Shown: positions 1-8,217 of the stretch, in pieces
Layout of the letters: the number at the start of each line of letters is the position of its first letter
Position numbering within the stretch: position 1 is the first letter of the stretch
Source: Sva-07 sp964651825
GTDB taxonomy: Bacteria > Actinomycetota > Acidimicrobiia > Acidimicrobiales > Ilumatobacteraceae
Assembly: GCA_964651825.1 (NCBI GenBank)
Contig: CAZYWK010000050.1
Coordinates: 1 to 28,772, forward strand
Direction of reading: 5' to 3'
DNA: 28,772 bases
The notes under the pieces: generated by a model
Database searches by the model: none
Seen by the model: only the letters and a program-made list of their open reading frames with translations
Told to the model about the DNA's origin: nothing
Translations under genes and position numbers: made by a program

Positions 1-31
1 CGTGCGTTTGGGGACGGGGCCAGAACGAACG
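1..31. repeat. Copy 1 of a dispersed hairpin repeat, cut by the window edge
   Basis: These bases match 16975-17005 except for one extra T and a short difference (CAGAACG versus CGGACG). In the complete second copy the core is CCCCGT, nine bases, then ACGGGG, an inverted repeat. Here the left CCCC would lie just outside the window. As in the second copy, it sits immediately 3' of a gene on the minus strand (stop at 39). A terminator-like role is inferred. No U-tract is visible. Confidence 0.55.
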
Positions 32-38
32 ACCATGG

Positions 39-1241
39 TCAGCGTCCGGGCTCCCGGGGCAGGCCGAGGCCTCGTTCGGCGATGGTGTTGCGCTGGATCT
101 CGTCGGTGCCACCGCCGAGGCGGAGGCCGGGGGCGAACAGGAACCGGTCGACCCACGGTGCGGAGAGCGGATCATCTGCGATCATCCCTGCCGCCCCGAC
201 CAACCGCAGCGCGGCGTCCGAGGTGATCCGCCCGTGCTCGGTGTAGAGCAGCTTGGCGACCGACCCGGCTGCCGACACGGCGTCGGTGGCGGCGATGCGG
301 GCCTGGGTGAGGGCGAGCAGGCGCTCGCGGGCGACTGCAGCCACGACCTCCTGGCGCACGATGGCATCTTCGCGGAGGCCGAGCTGCTGGACCATCGCCA
401 TCAGCGGCACGGCGCCGCGCACGCTCGTGCCGCCGCCGATCGACGCCCGCTCGCTGGCGAGCATCGTGCGCAGCACGGCCCAGCCGCCGCCGAGCTCGCC
501 GATCAGGTCGCCCTCCGGCACGAACGCCTCGTCGAGGAACACCTCGTTGAAGTGGTACGCGCCGGAGATCTGGCGCAGCGGGCGAACGGTGACGCCCGGC
601 TGGTCCATCGCCAACGCGAAGCACGACAGGCCACCGCGGCCGGGCACGTCATGGTTCGTGCGGGCGATCAGCAGGGCGTGGCTGGCGGTGCCGGCGCCGG
701 AGGTCCACACCTTCTGCCCGCTGACCGACCAGCCGCCCTCGACCGCGGTGGCCGTTGTGGTGACGCTGGCGAGGTCCGAGCCGGCGTCGGGCTCCGACAG
801 CAGCTGGCACCAGCTCTCGTCCCCGCGGATCACCAGCGGGAGATGGGCGGCCCGCAACTCGTGGGTGCCGTAGGCGGCGAGCACCGGCGGCACCATGTCG
901 AGCGCGATGGCGAGCATCTTGGTCGACACGCCGTAGCGGGCCTGCTCGGCGTCGATCACGTCATCCTGCCACTGCGGGGCGCCGAGGCCGCCGTACTCGA
1001 CGGGCCACGACCGGCCGGCCAGCCCGGCGTCGAAGCGCCGGCGCTGCCAGGCTCGCGTCGTTGCCAGTGCGGCGTGTTCGCGCTCCTCGTACTCCTCGAT
1101 CGTCGAGGCGCTGACGACGTGGACGTTGGAGAAGTCGTCGGCGCTGCCCTTGGCCGGTGCGTGCTCGTCGAACCACGCCCGCGCCGCCGCCCGGAACTCG
1201 TCGGGCTCAGCGTCGACCGGGATGAGCGGCGTCAAGGTCAT
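39..1241 (-). CDS. Acyl-CoA dehydrogenase
   Basis: A 400-residue FAD-dependent acyl-CoA dehydrogenase, expected to introduce an alpha,beta double bond into a CoA ester and pass electrons to ETF. Seen: SEPDAGSDLA (about 149-158) and GQKVWTSGA (about 175-183) of the flavin/substrate core, and a C-terminal GGGTDEIQRNTIAERGLG block near the end. Length is normal for the family. The start chosen is the ATG at 1241, which overlaps the stop of the upstream ligase gene by four bases (ATGA). The frame stays open further upstream but only inside the ligase gene. The tight coupling to a FadD17-like ligase resembles mycobacterial fadD17-fadE26/27 neighbourhoods used for sterol side chains. Only one dehydrogenase is present here, so substrate and partner subunit are unknown. 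The family call is secure; a steroid substrate is inference. Confidence 0.93.
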   Translation of the reverse strand: MTLTPLIPVDAEPDEFRAAARAWFDEHAPAKGSADDFSNVHVVSASTIEEYEEREHAALATTRAWQRRRFDAGLAGRSWPVEYGGLGAPQWQDDVIDAEQARYGVSTKMLAIALDMVPPVLAAYGTHELRAAHLPLVIRGDESWCQLLSEPDAGSDLASVTTTATAVEGGWSVSGQKVWTSGAGTASHALLIARTNHDVPGRGGLSCFALAMDQPGVTVRPLRQISGAYHFNEVFLDEAFVPEGDLIGELGGGWAVLRTMLASERASIGGGTSVRGAVPLMAMVQQLGLREDAIVRQEVVAAVARERLLALTQARIAATDAVSAAGSVAKLLYTEHGRITSDAALRLVGAAGMIADDPLSAPWVDRFLFAPGLRLGGGTDEIQRNTIAERGLGLPREPGR

Positions 1242-2890
1242 CGGAGCAGCCGGGCCAGCTCGGCGCGGTCGGCGTCGGTGAGCGGGCGCAGCGGCTCGCC
1301 CTTGGCCGGCCGCCAATGGACAACTCCCTCGGTCCAGGCCTCGCGACGCAGCCGCATCTTGTCGACCTTCATGCTGGCGAGCTTCGGCAGTTCGTCGGTG
1401 ATCCGCACGAACGCCGGGCGCCACTTCGTGCCGAGGTCCGGCTGCGCGTCGAGAAACCGGTCGAATGCCGCACCGTCGAAGGTGGCTCCTGTAGCGACCT
1501 CGATCGCCACCATCACACGATCACCCACCGGGTCGTCGGGCACGGCGTACACGGCGAGGCTGCGCACGTCCGGGAAGCGGGCCACGATCGCCTCGACCGG
1601 CGCGGCAGAGAAGTTCTCGCCGTCGACACGCAGCCACTCGTTCGACCTGCCGGCGAAGTACAACCAACCCTCGGCGTCGCGGTAGGCGAGGTCGCCCGAC
1701 CAGTACCACCCGTCGCGGAACCGGGCCTGGGTCGCCTCCTCGTTCTTGTAGTAGCCCTCGAAGCCGCTGGTCGGCTCGGTCTCGACGATCTCGCCGATCG
1801 CCACCTCCAGGTTCGTCGGCCGGCCGTCGGTGCCGAAGCTGACCGGCGGGCACTCCTCGCGGGTCTCCGGATCGATCACCTTCACCGACAGGTTCGCCGT
1901 CCCCAGCGACCCCTCGGGCATCGACGGATCACGACGGATGATGATGATCCCCTCGGTCGAGCCGTAGCTGTCACGCACGTTGCACCCGAACCGGCGCGAG
2001 AACTCACGGATGTCGCTGTCGGAGGCCTCGTTGCCGACCGCCAGCCGCAGCGGGTTGCGTGCGTCGTCAGGCCGCTCCGGTGTGGCCACGATGTAGTTGA
2101 GGACCTTGCCCGTGTAGGTGAGCATGGTCGCCCCCCACCGGCGGATGTCGCCGAGCGTGCTCGACGCCGAGAAGCGAGCCCGGGTGGCCACCGGGATGCC
2201 GGCGTGGATCGCAGAAGCCCAGCCGGTGAACAGCGAGCTGGAGTGGAAGAACGGCAGCGGCGTGTAGATCACATCGCCCTCGCCCAGCTCGGCGATGCTC
2301 GACACGTGGGCACCGGTCCGGGCGTAGCGACCCTGCGTGCAGCGCACGGCTTTGGGCATCCCGGTCGAGCCGGACGTGAAGATCAGCAGCAGCAGGTCGT
2401 CCGCGCTGATCGCAACGTCGGGCAGATCGGTCGACTGCGCGGCGACCCGAGCCGCGTAGTCCGCGTCGTCGACGTCGAAGACTCGGTCGTCGGCGACACC
2501 GGCATCGACGCCGTCGAGCAGGCCGCGCTGGTTGGCGTTGGTGACGATCAGCTGGCAGTCGGTGTGGCGGACGAGCTGGCCGAGCTGATCGCCGCGATAC
2601 GTCGAGTTGATCCCGACCACGACGCTGCCCGACAGCGCGGCGGCGGCCAGCCAGAACAGATACTCCGGCTCGTTGTCGAGCAGCACACCGACGTGGGGTG
2701 GCTGTGCGGGGTCGAACAGCTCGCGGAGCAACGCCGCCCGGCGGCACGCCTCGGCGACGAGCTCCTGGTACGTCCACGACCGGTCTTCGAAGAACAACGC
2801 CGGCGTGCCGCGCGACGCGTGCCCCCGCAGGATCTCAGCAGCGGTGTCCACACCGGTCCCTTCGCCAGCCCGAGGCAGTCCGTCCAACAC
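1238..2890 (-). CDS. FadD17-like acyl-CoA synthetase
   Basis: An ATP-dependent acyl-CoA ligase of the AMP-binding superfamily. It activates a carboxylic acid to acyl-AMP and then acyl-CoA. Seen: P-loop TSGSTGMPK (about 172-180), YGSTEG (309-314), WSGD (397-400) and the hinge/A8 region with DGENFSAAP (about 423-431). The DGENFS form and the short N-terminus resemble FadD17 and FATP-type very-long-chain synthetases rather than FadD3 or FadD19; this assignment is from memory of the family. Two GTG starts are plausible: 2890 (550 aa, GGAG eight bases upstream) and 2851 (537 aa, AAGGGA five bases upstream), the latter giving the usual family N-terminus. It is first in a two-gene operon with the dehydrogenase ending at 39. 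A candidate operator lies at 2910-2925. Confidence 0.92.
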   Translation of the reverse strand: MLDGLPRAGEGTGVDTAAEILRGHASRGTPALFFEDRSWTYQELVAEACRRAALLRELFDPAQPPHVGVLLDNEPEYLFWLAAAALSGSVVVGINSTYRGDQLGQLVRHTDCQLIVTNANQRGLLDGVDAGVADDRVFDVDDADYAARVAAQSTDLPDVAISADDLLLLIFTSGSTGMPKAVRCTQGRYARTGAHVSSIAELGEGDVIYTPLPFFHSSSLFTGWASAIHAGIPVATRARFSASSTLGDIRRWGATMLTYTGKVLNYIVATPERPDDARNPLRLAVGNEASDSDIREFSRRFGCNVRDSYGSTEGIIIIRRDPSMPEGSLGTANLSVKVIDPETREECPPVSFGTDGRPTNLEVAIGEIVETEPTSGFEGYYKNEEATQARFRDGWYWSGDLAYRDAEGWLYFAGRSNEWLRVDGENFSAAPVEAIVARFPDVRSLAVYAVPDDPVGDRVMVAIEVATGATFDGAAFDRFLDAQPDLGTKWRPAFVRITDELPKLASMKVDKMRLRREAWTEGVVHWRPAKGEPLRPLTDADRAELARLLR

Positions 2891-2909
2891 GCATCCGACT
2901 CCGACAGTA

Positions 2910-2925
2910 TCAACATCGACGTCGA
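2910..2925. promoter_or_regulatory. Candidate operator, third member of the TTGAC-n6-GTCAA-like set
   Basis: Reads TCAACATCGACGTCGA and agrees at 12 of 16 positions with the site at 8218-8233, with the same 5-6-5 layout. Its own symmetry is imperfect (six of eight pairs). It lies 20 bases upstream of the ligase GTG at 2890 and about 87 bases upstream of the effector-like gene at 3012. It is the weakest of the three sites. Confidence 0.35.
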
Positions 2926-3011
2926 GTTCGAGAAAGGTGCGGTCGCGACCTGGAAACGCCCGCCGTCGGCGCGCTGGGGTACGGTGCCGTCTCGAGGAGG
3001 GAGCGCCGCCG

Positions 3012-4439
3012 GTGTCCGACGTCGATCACGAACACCAGTCAACGCGGGCGCTCGGCGCAGCCGAGACGGCAGCAGCGGTGCCCGCCGCCGCGCCGAGATC
3101 CGCTCCGTCAGGCACGCCGTCGGCCGCCGCACTCCGACCGAGTGCCCTGCTCTCGCCGGTCGTCGTGTCGCCCCCGAGTTCCACCGGTCGAGTCCAACGC
3201 TCATCGTCGGCGCCACGGCCACCTGTGTCTCGATCCGGCGGAGAGGGCCCCGCCAGCCGCATCCAGCGGTCGCCGTCGCGTCCAACGCCGATCCCACCGG
3301 TACCGGTGGTGCCGCGGATCCAGCCGATGTCGCCGGGCGCCACCGTCCAGCGCGACTTCATGGGGATGATGAAGTCGGCCGGGCGCGGCATCAAGTCAGC
3401 GGCGAAGGCCACCGGGAAGTTCGTGGAGGAGTCGGCCAGTGCGGTCAAGAACGCGGCGGTCGGAGTGGCCGAGAAGATCCATCGCTCCGACTTCAACGAC
3501 CTGAACGCCACGCAGTACCTGGTCTCGGCCGGCGGCCGGATCGAAGCGATCAACCGCCAGGTCGACGACAACGGCACGGTGGTCTACTACAAGACCGGCT
3601 CGGTCACGGTGGGCGACGGAGACCGGCCCGCCATCACCCCGTACGACGCGCCGATCGCGATGCCGGACGGTTGGTTGCCGACCGTCACGCACATCAACGG
3701 CATGATGGTCAAGCCGAACGGCGGTCTCGGGACGGCGATCAAGTTGCAGCAAGAACTCGAGAACGCCGGCGGTCAGGCGCTCTTGACGACCGAGGTGCCG
3801 AGCGTGCTCTACACCTACAGCGCACATCGCGGGTTCGTCACCGATCTCGCCGAGTGCATCTGGGGCAAGCTCTACCAGGACGACGACGCCACCGATCGCC
3901 AAACCCAGATCATGCTCGACGCCGTGAGGAATCAACACCGCACCACCGTGTCCGCCCACAGCCGGGGCACGATCAAGACCGACAATGCCGTGCGCAACGC
4001 ACACGCCGAGATCAGCTCCGGCTTCCTCGATGCCGCTCTGGCCGACCCGGCGGTCGCGAAGCTCGCGAGGGACGCGGCGCGGCTCGCCGCGCAGGCGAAC
4101 GCCGGCATGGGGCTGTCGGCCGCGATGCTCGAACCCGTGTATCGGCGCCTGTTCGCCCGCGAGCACGCCGACAAGTTGGCGACGGCGGAGCTCGACAAGT
4201 TCGTGCAGCTCATCTATGCCGGCAATGCCGTGCAGTTCCCCTCGGCCTCGGTGAACCTGAACCTGGTCGTCGCCGGCTCCGACCCGGTGACCATCGGTGT
4301 CGGCAAGTACTTCGGCTTCGCGAAGGGGAGCAAGACGAAGATGACCGATGTGGCCGGCGGCCACGGCTTCAACGAGAACTACGCCAGCACCGTCGCCGGG
4401 CTCATCATCGCCGACCTCCAGGCACGGCAGAAGCAGTGA
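3012..4439 (+). CDS. Putative secreted alpha/beta-hydrolase effector with VQR-motif N-terminus
   Basis: I recognise no named family. The 475-residue product starts at GTG 3012, with GGAGGGAG ending eight bases upstream. Residues 1-115 are rich in Pro, Ser, Ala and Arg, look disordered, and carry VQR (61-63), IQR (84-86), IQP (103-105) and VQR (112-114). Residues about 117-156 form a Lys/Ala-rich, probably amphipathic helical segment. The C-terminal domain carries a nucleophile elbow AHSRG (Ser317), then SDPVT (Asp424) and GGHGFNENY (His451), in the order and spacing of a Ser-Asp-His hydrolase. There is no Sec signal or transmembrane helix. Spaced VQR motifs are common, to my knowledge, in proteins tied to extracellular contractile injection systems (DUF4157 relatives). 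The next gene overlaps it and looks like a CesT chaperone. A lipase-like effector role is inference; a cytoplasmic hydrolase is the alternative. Confidence 0.75.
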   Translation: MSDVDHEHQSTRALGAAETAAAVPAAAPRSAPSGTPSAAALRPSALLSPVVVSPPSSTGRVQRSSSAPRPPVSRSGGEGPASRIQRSPSRPTPIPPVPVVPRIQPMSPGATVQRDFMGMMKSAGRGIKSAAKATGKFVEESASAVKNAAVGVAEKIHRSDFNDLNATQYLVSAGGRIEAINRQVDDNGTVVYYKTGSVTVGDGDRPAITPYDAPIAMPDGWLPTVTHINGMMVKPNGGLGTAIKLQQELENAGGQALLTTEVPSVLYTYSAHRGFVTDLAECIWGKLYQDDDATDRQTQIMLDAVRNQHRTTVSAHSRGTIKTDNAVRNAHAEISSGFLDAALADPAVAKLARDAARLAAQANAGMGLSAAMLEPVYRRLFAREHADKLATAELDKFVQLIYAGNAVQFPSASVNLNLVVAGSDPVTIGVGKYFGFAKGSKTKMTDVAGGHGFNENYASTVAGLIIADLQARQKQ

Positions 4440-4915
4440 GTGACACGACGACGCCACCGGGCACCGACCACGAGCACGCCTTGAACGCCGCGCTGGCGGC
4501 CGCGAGCGACAACGCCGATCAGCCCTATCGGCTCGACGCCGGTGAGTGTGCCGTCACGGTGCCGCTGCCAGCCGGGCTGATCGACGATCTCGACGAACTG
4601 GTCGTGACCGTCCGCCTGAGCGGCGACATCGTGTCGTTCATCTCACCGCTCGCCTCGATGACCGAACCCGACGTGCCAGCGGACGCGGCGACGGCGCTGC
4701 TGCGCCGGCAGTTCTTCGCGCTCCAGACCGACGGCGCGGGATTCGCCGTGGCCGATCGCGAGGACGTCCTGGTCGCCCAGTACCACTGGATCCCGATCGA
4801 GCTGACTCCCGATGCGTTCTCCACCATCTTCGCCCGGTTCGTCTCGGCGGCACTCCGCCTGCGCGACGAGGTCGTCAGGATGGTGTCGCTGGGCGCGCCG
4901 TTCGAGATGCTCTGA
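4436..4915 (+). CDS. CesT/type III-chaperone-like small acidic protein
   Basis: A 159-residue protein. Its GTG start overlaps the upstream stop as GTGA, implying translational coupling to the hydrolase gene. Composition is striking: 24 Asp/Glu, nine Arg and no Lys. The pattern fits the CesT/Tir-chaperone fold. A strand-forming LVVTVRLSGDIVSFISPL (about 55-72) is followed by a helix with LLRRQFFAL, a strand with GAGFAVADREDVLVAQYHWIPI (two segments), then LTPDAFSTIFARFVSAALRLRDEV as the C-terminal helix. These chaperones are small, acidic dimers that bind disordered N-terminal regions of effectors and are encoded next to them. The match is by pattern only. Its last 41 bases overlap the 3' end of the convergent CoA ligase gene. 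A YbjN-like or sensory role cannot be excluded. Confidence 0.75.
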   Translation: MSDTTTPPGTDHEHALNAALAAASDNADQPYRLDAGECAVTVPLPAGLIDDLDELVVTVRLSGDIVSFISPLASMTEPDVPADAATALLRRQFFALQTDGAGFAVADREDVLVAQYHWIPIELTPDAFSTIFARFVSAALRLRDEVVRMVSLGAPFEML

Positions 4916-6386
4916 GCTGCGTCCGTTCCGCGATCAGCGCCTGGCGGTTGACCTTGGTGGCCGCGCTGCGCGGGATCTCCTCGACGACCTCGACGGACTT
5001 CGGCACCTTGTAGGCCGCGACGCGGCCTTTGGCGAACGCGATGATCTCGTCGACGGAGGGCGGGACGACGTCGGGCTTGAGCGCCACGATCGCATGGACC
5101 CGTTGACCCCACTCGGAGTCGGGCAGACCGATCACGACCACGTCGGCCACCGCCGGGTGGTCGATCAACGCCGTCTCGACCTCGGCCGGGAACACGTTCG
5201 CGCCACCGCTGAGGATCAGGTCGACGCGGCGGTCGGCGAGGTAGAGGTAACCGTCGCCGTCGAGCCAACCCATGTCGCCGACGGTGCAGAACCCGTCCTC
5301 GGTCGGCGTGAGCTGCCCCGCGCCGAGGTACTTGGCACCCTCGTACATCGCTGAGCGCATGTAGACGTCGCCGATCTCGCCGATCGGGACCTCACACTGG
5401 TCGGGGTCGAGGATGCGGATGTCGGTGGCGCGGATGCCCTTGCCGACACTGCCGCGATGGGTCAACCACTCGTCGCCGCGCAGCGCGGTCAGCCCGATCG
5501 TCTCGGTCATGCCGTAGGCCATGACGATCTTCTCGTAGCCGATCCGCTCACCCCACCACTCCACGAGCGAGGGTGGCATCGGTGCCGCACCCTGGAGGAT
5601 CCACTCCATGCTCGACAGGTCGCGCCCGCCGATGCCGGGCACGTCGGCGATGCGCTTCAGCATCGTCGGTGTCGCGGTGAACGTGGTGACCCGGTGCCGT
5701 TCGATCAGATCGACGACCCGTGCCGCGTCGAACTTCTGCATGATCACCAGCCGGTCGCCACCGTGCATCGAGTACAGGGTGGCGAAGCCGTTGGTGTGGT
5801 ACATCGGCGCCAGCACGAGGATCGTCTGCGGCCGCGACACCGGACCCCACAGCTCGTACATGGGCACCGAGTACAGGTCGCTGTAGATCGCCGGCCGGTT
5901 GGCGACGATCACCTTCGGCGTTCCGGTCGAGCCGCTGCTGCAGATGCCGTTGAGATTCGGCGACACGAGGTCGGGCAGATCCGGTGGTTCGTCGGCCTCC
6001 GTAGCCGCCAGCCAGTCGAGCGACGTCGGATCGAGGTGCACCTTGGCGTCGACCACGCTACGCAACCGGTCGAGCTCCCAGTCGGGCAGGTCCCACCGCA
6101 CCGGCACCGGCACGGCCCCGAGCTTCCACGCCGCCAGCGCGGCGAACACGAGCTCGGGCGAGTTGGCGAGCTGGATGCCGACGACGTCACCGTGGCCCAC
6201 GCCGCGAGCCCGCAGCGCGCCGGCGACCTGAGCCGCGCGTCGGTCGAGCTGAGCCCACGTGAATGATCGCTCGACGCCGTCGAGGTCGACGTGCACGAGC
6301 ACCAGCTCGTCAGGACGTGCGGCCACCAGACGGCGGAAGTGCGCCGGAAAGCTGACGTACTCGATGCTCGGCTCGGATTCGGTCAC
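4875..6386 (-). CDS. CoA ligase (AMP-binding), possibly bile-acid/steroid-acid type
   Basis: A 503-residue acyl-CoA ligase expected to make an acyl-CoA from a free acid, ATP and CoA. Seen: P-loop SSGSTGTPK (150-158), APMYHTNG (193-200), YGMTET (291-296), then GDMGWLDGDGYLYLADR and the C-terminal SGGANVFPAEVE. The last conserved Lys lies near SAATKVNRQ. The SSGSTGTPK and YHTNGF combination resembles ligases annotated as bile-acid or crotonobetaine-like CoA ligases; the substrate is not determinable. Start is GTG 6386 with GGAG five bases upstream, just after the stop of the preceding SDR (gap 11 bases). It is the last gene of the operon 8210 to 4875. Its 3' end overlaps the convergent chaperone-like gene by 41 bases. 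Confidence 0.92.
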   Translation of the reverse strand: MTESEPSIEYVSFPAHFRRLVAARPDELVLVHVDLDGVERSFTWAQLDRRAAQVAGALRARGVGHGDVVGIQLANSPELVFAALAAWKLGAVPVPVRWDLPDWELDRLRSVVDAKVHLDPTSLDWLAATEADEPPDLPDLVSPNLNGICSSGSTGTPKVIVANRPAIYSDLYSVPMYELWGPVSRPQTILVLAPMYHTNGFATLYSMHGGDRLVIMQKFDAARVVDLIERHRVTTFTATPTMLKRIADVPGIGGRDLSSMEWILQGAAPMPPSLVEWWGERIGYEKIVMAYGMTETIGLTALRGDEWLTHRGSVGKGIRATDIRILDPDQCEVPIGEIGDVYMRSAMYEGAKYLGAGQLTPTEDGFCTVGDMGWLDGDGYLYLADRRVDLILSGGANVFPAEVETALIDHPAVADVVVIGLPDSEWGQRVHAIVALKPDVVPPSVDEIIAFAKGRVAAYKVPKSVEVVEEIPRSAATKVNRQALIAERTQLRASRTARPATPS

Positions 6387-6397
6387 GTGTGCTCCGT

Positions 6398-7249
6398 TCA
6401 GAACGCGATCTGGTCGGTCGTCAGCGCGCCGACCACACCGCCGTCGACGAGCAGGTCGGTGCCGGTGATGAACGCCGAGCCGGGCCCGACGAGGTACTCG
6501 GTCGCCGCGGCGATGTCGTCGGGCGTGCCGACGCGGCCGGTGCCGGAGCCGTCGATCATCGCCTGCATGAACGCGCCCGAGCCACCGGCGAGCTCGGCCA
6601 GACCCATCGGCGTCGCGATCACGCCCGGGCTGATCGAGTTGAGCCTCGCCCCCCGCTCGCCCCAGGCGACCGATTGTGCCCTCACGCGCAGGTGGTTGCC
6701 ACGCTTGGCGAACGTGTAGGCGAGGCCGGGGTCGCCCGCCCGGATCGCTTCGAGCGCCGGGAGCGAGGCCAGTTCGGCGACCGGTGCGGTGGCGAGGGCC
6801 AGCTGGACATCGGCCTCGATCGGTGGCCCCATGTGGCCGGCCATCGAGGCGATCACGACGCCGGCCCCGCCTCGGGCGATCACCCCGCCGAATGCTTCGA
6901 GGACGTGCGCGGTGCCGACGAGGTCGACCGCGATGATGGCGTCGGTCGACGCGTGCAAAGGCGACACGCCGGCGGTGTGGATCACCGCGACGACCGGGCC
7001 GAGGTCGGCCGCGACGCGAGCGAGCTCGGCCACGGACGCACCGTCGGACACGTCGGTGTGCTGCGTCGTGACGACGTGCCCGATCCCCTCCAGCGCGGCG
7101 GCCACCTCGGTCAGCGCTTCCGCGGACACGTCCGCGAGCACCAGATGTCGTCCAGGCGCGAGCCGGTGGGCGATCGCCCGGCCCATCCCCCCGGTGCCGG
7201 TGATCACGACGACACCGGTCGCCGCTCCCCTGCCCGTCAGCTCGCTCAT
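6398..7249 (-). CDS. SDR oxidoreductase, 3-alpha-hydroxysteroid-dehydrogenase-like
   Basis: A 283-residue classical short-chain dehydrogenase. Seen: TGTGGMG nucleotide motif (17-23), Asp40 at the end of beta-2 suggesting NAD(H), Ser in ASMAGH and the YTFAK active-site Tyr/Lys. The long insert between the Ser and the Tyr, rich in Ala and Glu, resembles 3-alpha-HSD/carbonyl reductase-type SDRs. Another SDR in this window (18728-19564) shares that architecture. The ATG at 7249 has an AGGGGGA Shine-Dalgarno four bases upstream. It is the middle gene of the three-gene minus operon, 22 bases after the amidohydrolase-like gene. It probably oxidises a secondary alcohol of the operon's substrate. Family is certain, substrate is not. 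Confidence 0.92.
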   Translation of the reverse strand: MSELTGRGAATGVVVITGTGGMGRAIAHRLAPGRHLVLADVSAEALTEVAAALEGIGHVVTTQHTDVSDGASVAELARVAADLGPVVAVIHTAGVSPLHASTDAIIAVDLVGTAHVLEAFGGVIARGGAGVVIASMAGHMGPPIEADVQLALATAPVAELASLPALEAIRAGDPGLAYTFAKRGNHLRVRAQSVAWGERGARLNSISPGVIATPMGLAELAGGSGAFMQAMIDGSGTGRVGTPDDIAAATEYLVGPGSAFITGTDLLVDGGVVGALTTDQIAF

Positions 7250-7271
7250 TGAGTCCCCCTGTTCGTTCTCG

Positions 7272-8210
7272 TCAGGTCCATCCGGTTCCGGTCGACGGGG
7301 CCGGGCCACCATCGAGGCCGAGCACCCGGCGGGCATTGCCGCCCAGGAACGCCGGCCACACGTCGTCGTGGAACGGTACGTCATCCAACTCGGTCATGAT
7401 CCGCTCCAGCGACAACCCCATCGGGAAGTAGCCGCCGTACATGACCCTGCCCGCGCCGCGGGTGTTGGCGTACTCGACGATCTCGCGCGGGTAGTAGCGC
7501 GGCGCGAAGGCCGAGGTCGAGTAGTGCAGGTTCGGCCACTTGAGCATCAGCTTCACGGCGAGGTCGACCCAGGGTTCGGCGCCGTGGCGCATCACGAGTA
7601 CGAGTTCGGGAAAGTCGTACAGCACCTGGTCGAGCAGTTCGACCTTCTGGCACAGCGACGGGACGCGGGGCCCGGCGATACCGACCGTCATGAACAGCGG
7701 CAACCCGAGCTCGACGCACTTCGCGTAGAGCGGGTACATCCGCGGCGCGTCGATCGCGACCTGTGGCGACACGCCGTGCGGGAACACCGACACCGCCCGC
7801 ACCCCCCACCGTTCGTGAGCTGCCACCAGGTCGCGAAGGTCGTCCATGCCGCGGTTCGGATCGGACGTGTACGACGCGACGAAGCGATCAGGGTGGTCGG
7901 TGAGCGCGCGCTCGGCCGCCTCCGGCGCGGCGGTGAGGCTGACGAGGCCGACCTCGACCCCGAAGCGGTCCATCTCGGCGAGCGTCACGGCGACCGCGTC
8001 GGCGTCGCCGCCGTGCTCGGGCACGTCGTGGAACATGTACGACGCCGGCATCGTGAAGGACTCCTGCGACTCCTGATCGCGCAGCAACTGCCGGCGCATC
8101 GCGGCGTAGAGCTGGTCGTTGTCGACGGGGAACCCGATCAACGTGTCGACGATCCCCGTCTTCGGCCGCGCGTCCGTTCCCACTCGGGCCACCCTAGCCA
8201 GACCTGCCAT
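7272..8210 (-). CDS. Amidohydrolase-family protein lacking most metal ligands
   Basis: A 312-residue TIM-barrel protein of the amidohydrolase_2 type. The usual first-strand D-x-H-x-H is replaced by VDTLI (21-25). The last-strand GSD is GGY (259-261). Only the strand-6-like MRHGAEPW (His209) is retained among the usual metal ligands I can place. It may therefore act without metal, as a decarboxylase-like or hydratase-like enzyme, or be structural. Start is ATG 8210 with AAGG five bases upstream. It opens the minus operon with an SDR and a CoA ligase, and diverges from the TetR gene across 57 bases that contain an operator. A paralogue with more ligands intact lies at 8995-10176. Confidence 0.88.
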   Translation of the reverse strand: MAGLARVARVGTDARPKTGIVDTLIGFPVDNDQLYAAMRRQLLRDQESQESFTMPASYMFHDVPEHGGDADAVAVTLAEMDRFGVEVGLVSLTAAPEAAERALTDHPDRFVASYTSDPNRGMDDLRDLVAAHERWGVRAVSVFPHGVSPQVAIDAPRMYPLYAKCVELGLPLFMTVGIAGPRVPSLCQKVELLDQVLYDFPELVLVMRHGAEPWVDLAVKLMLKWPNLHYSTSAFAPRYYPREIVEYANTRGAGRVMYGGYFPMGLSLERIMTELDDVPFHDDVWPAFLGGNARRVLGLDGGPAPSTGTGWT

Positions 8211-8217
8211 ACTGACC

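Noticed and set aside
1316..4435. Upstream extension of the chaperone-like frame (open from 1316)
   Set aside because: The frame crosses the ligase antisense and the effector gene in another frame. Only the part from GTG 4436 has a family-like pattern.
3396..4457. 353-codon minus-strand frame opposite the effector-like gene
   Set aside because: The plus-strand product has hydrolase motifs, a Shine-Dalgarno and a coupled downstream gene; the minus product has shadow composition only.
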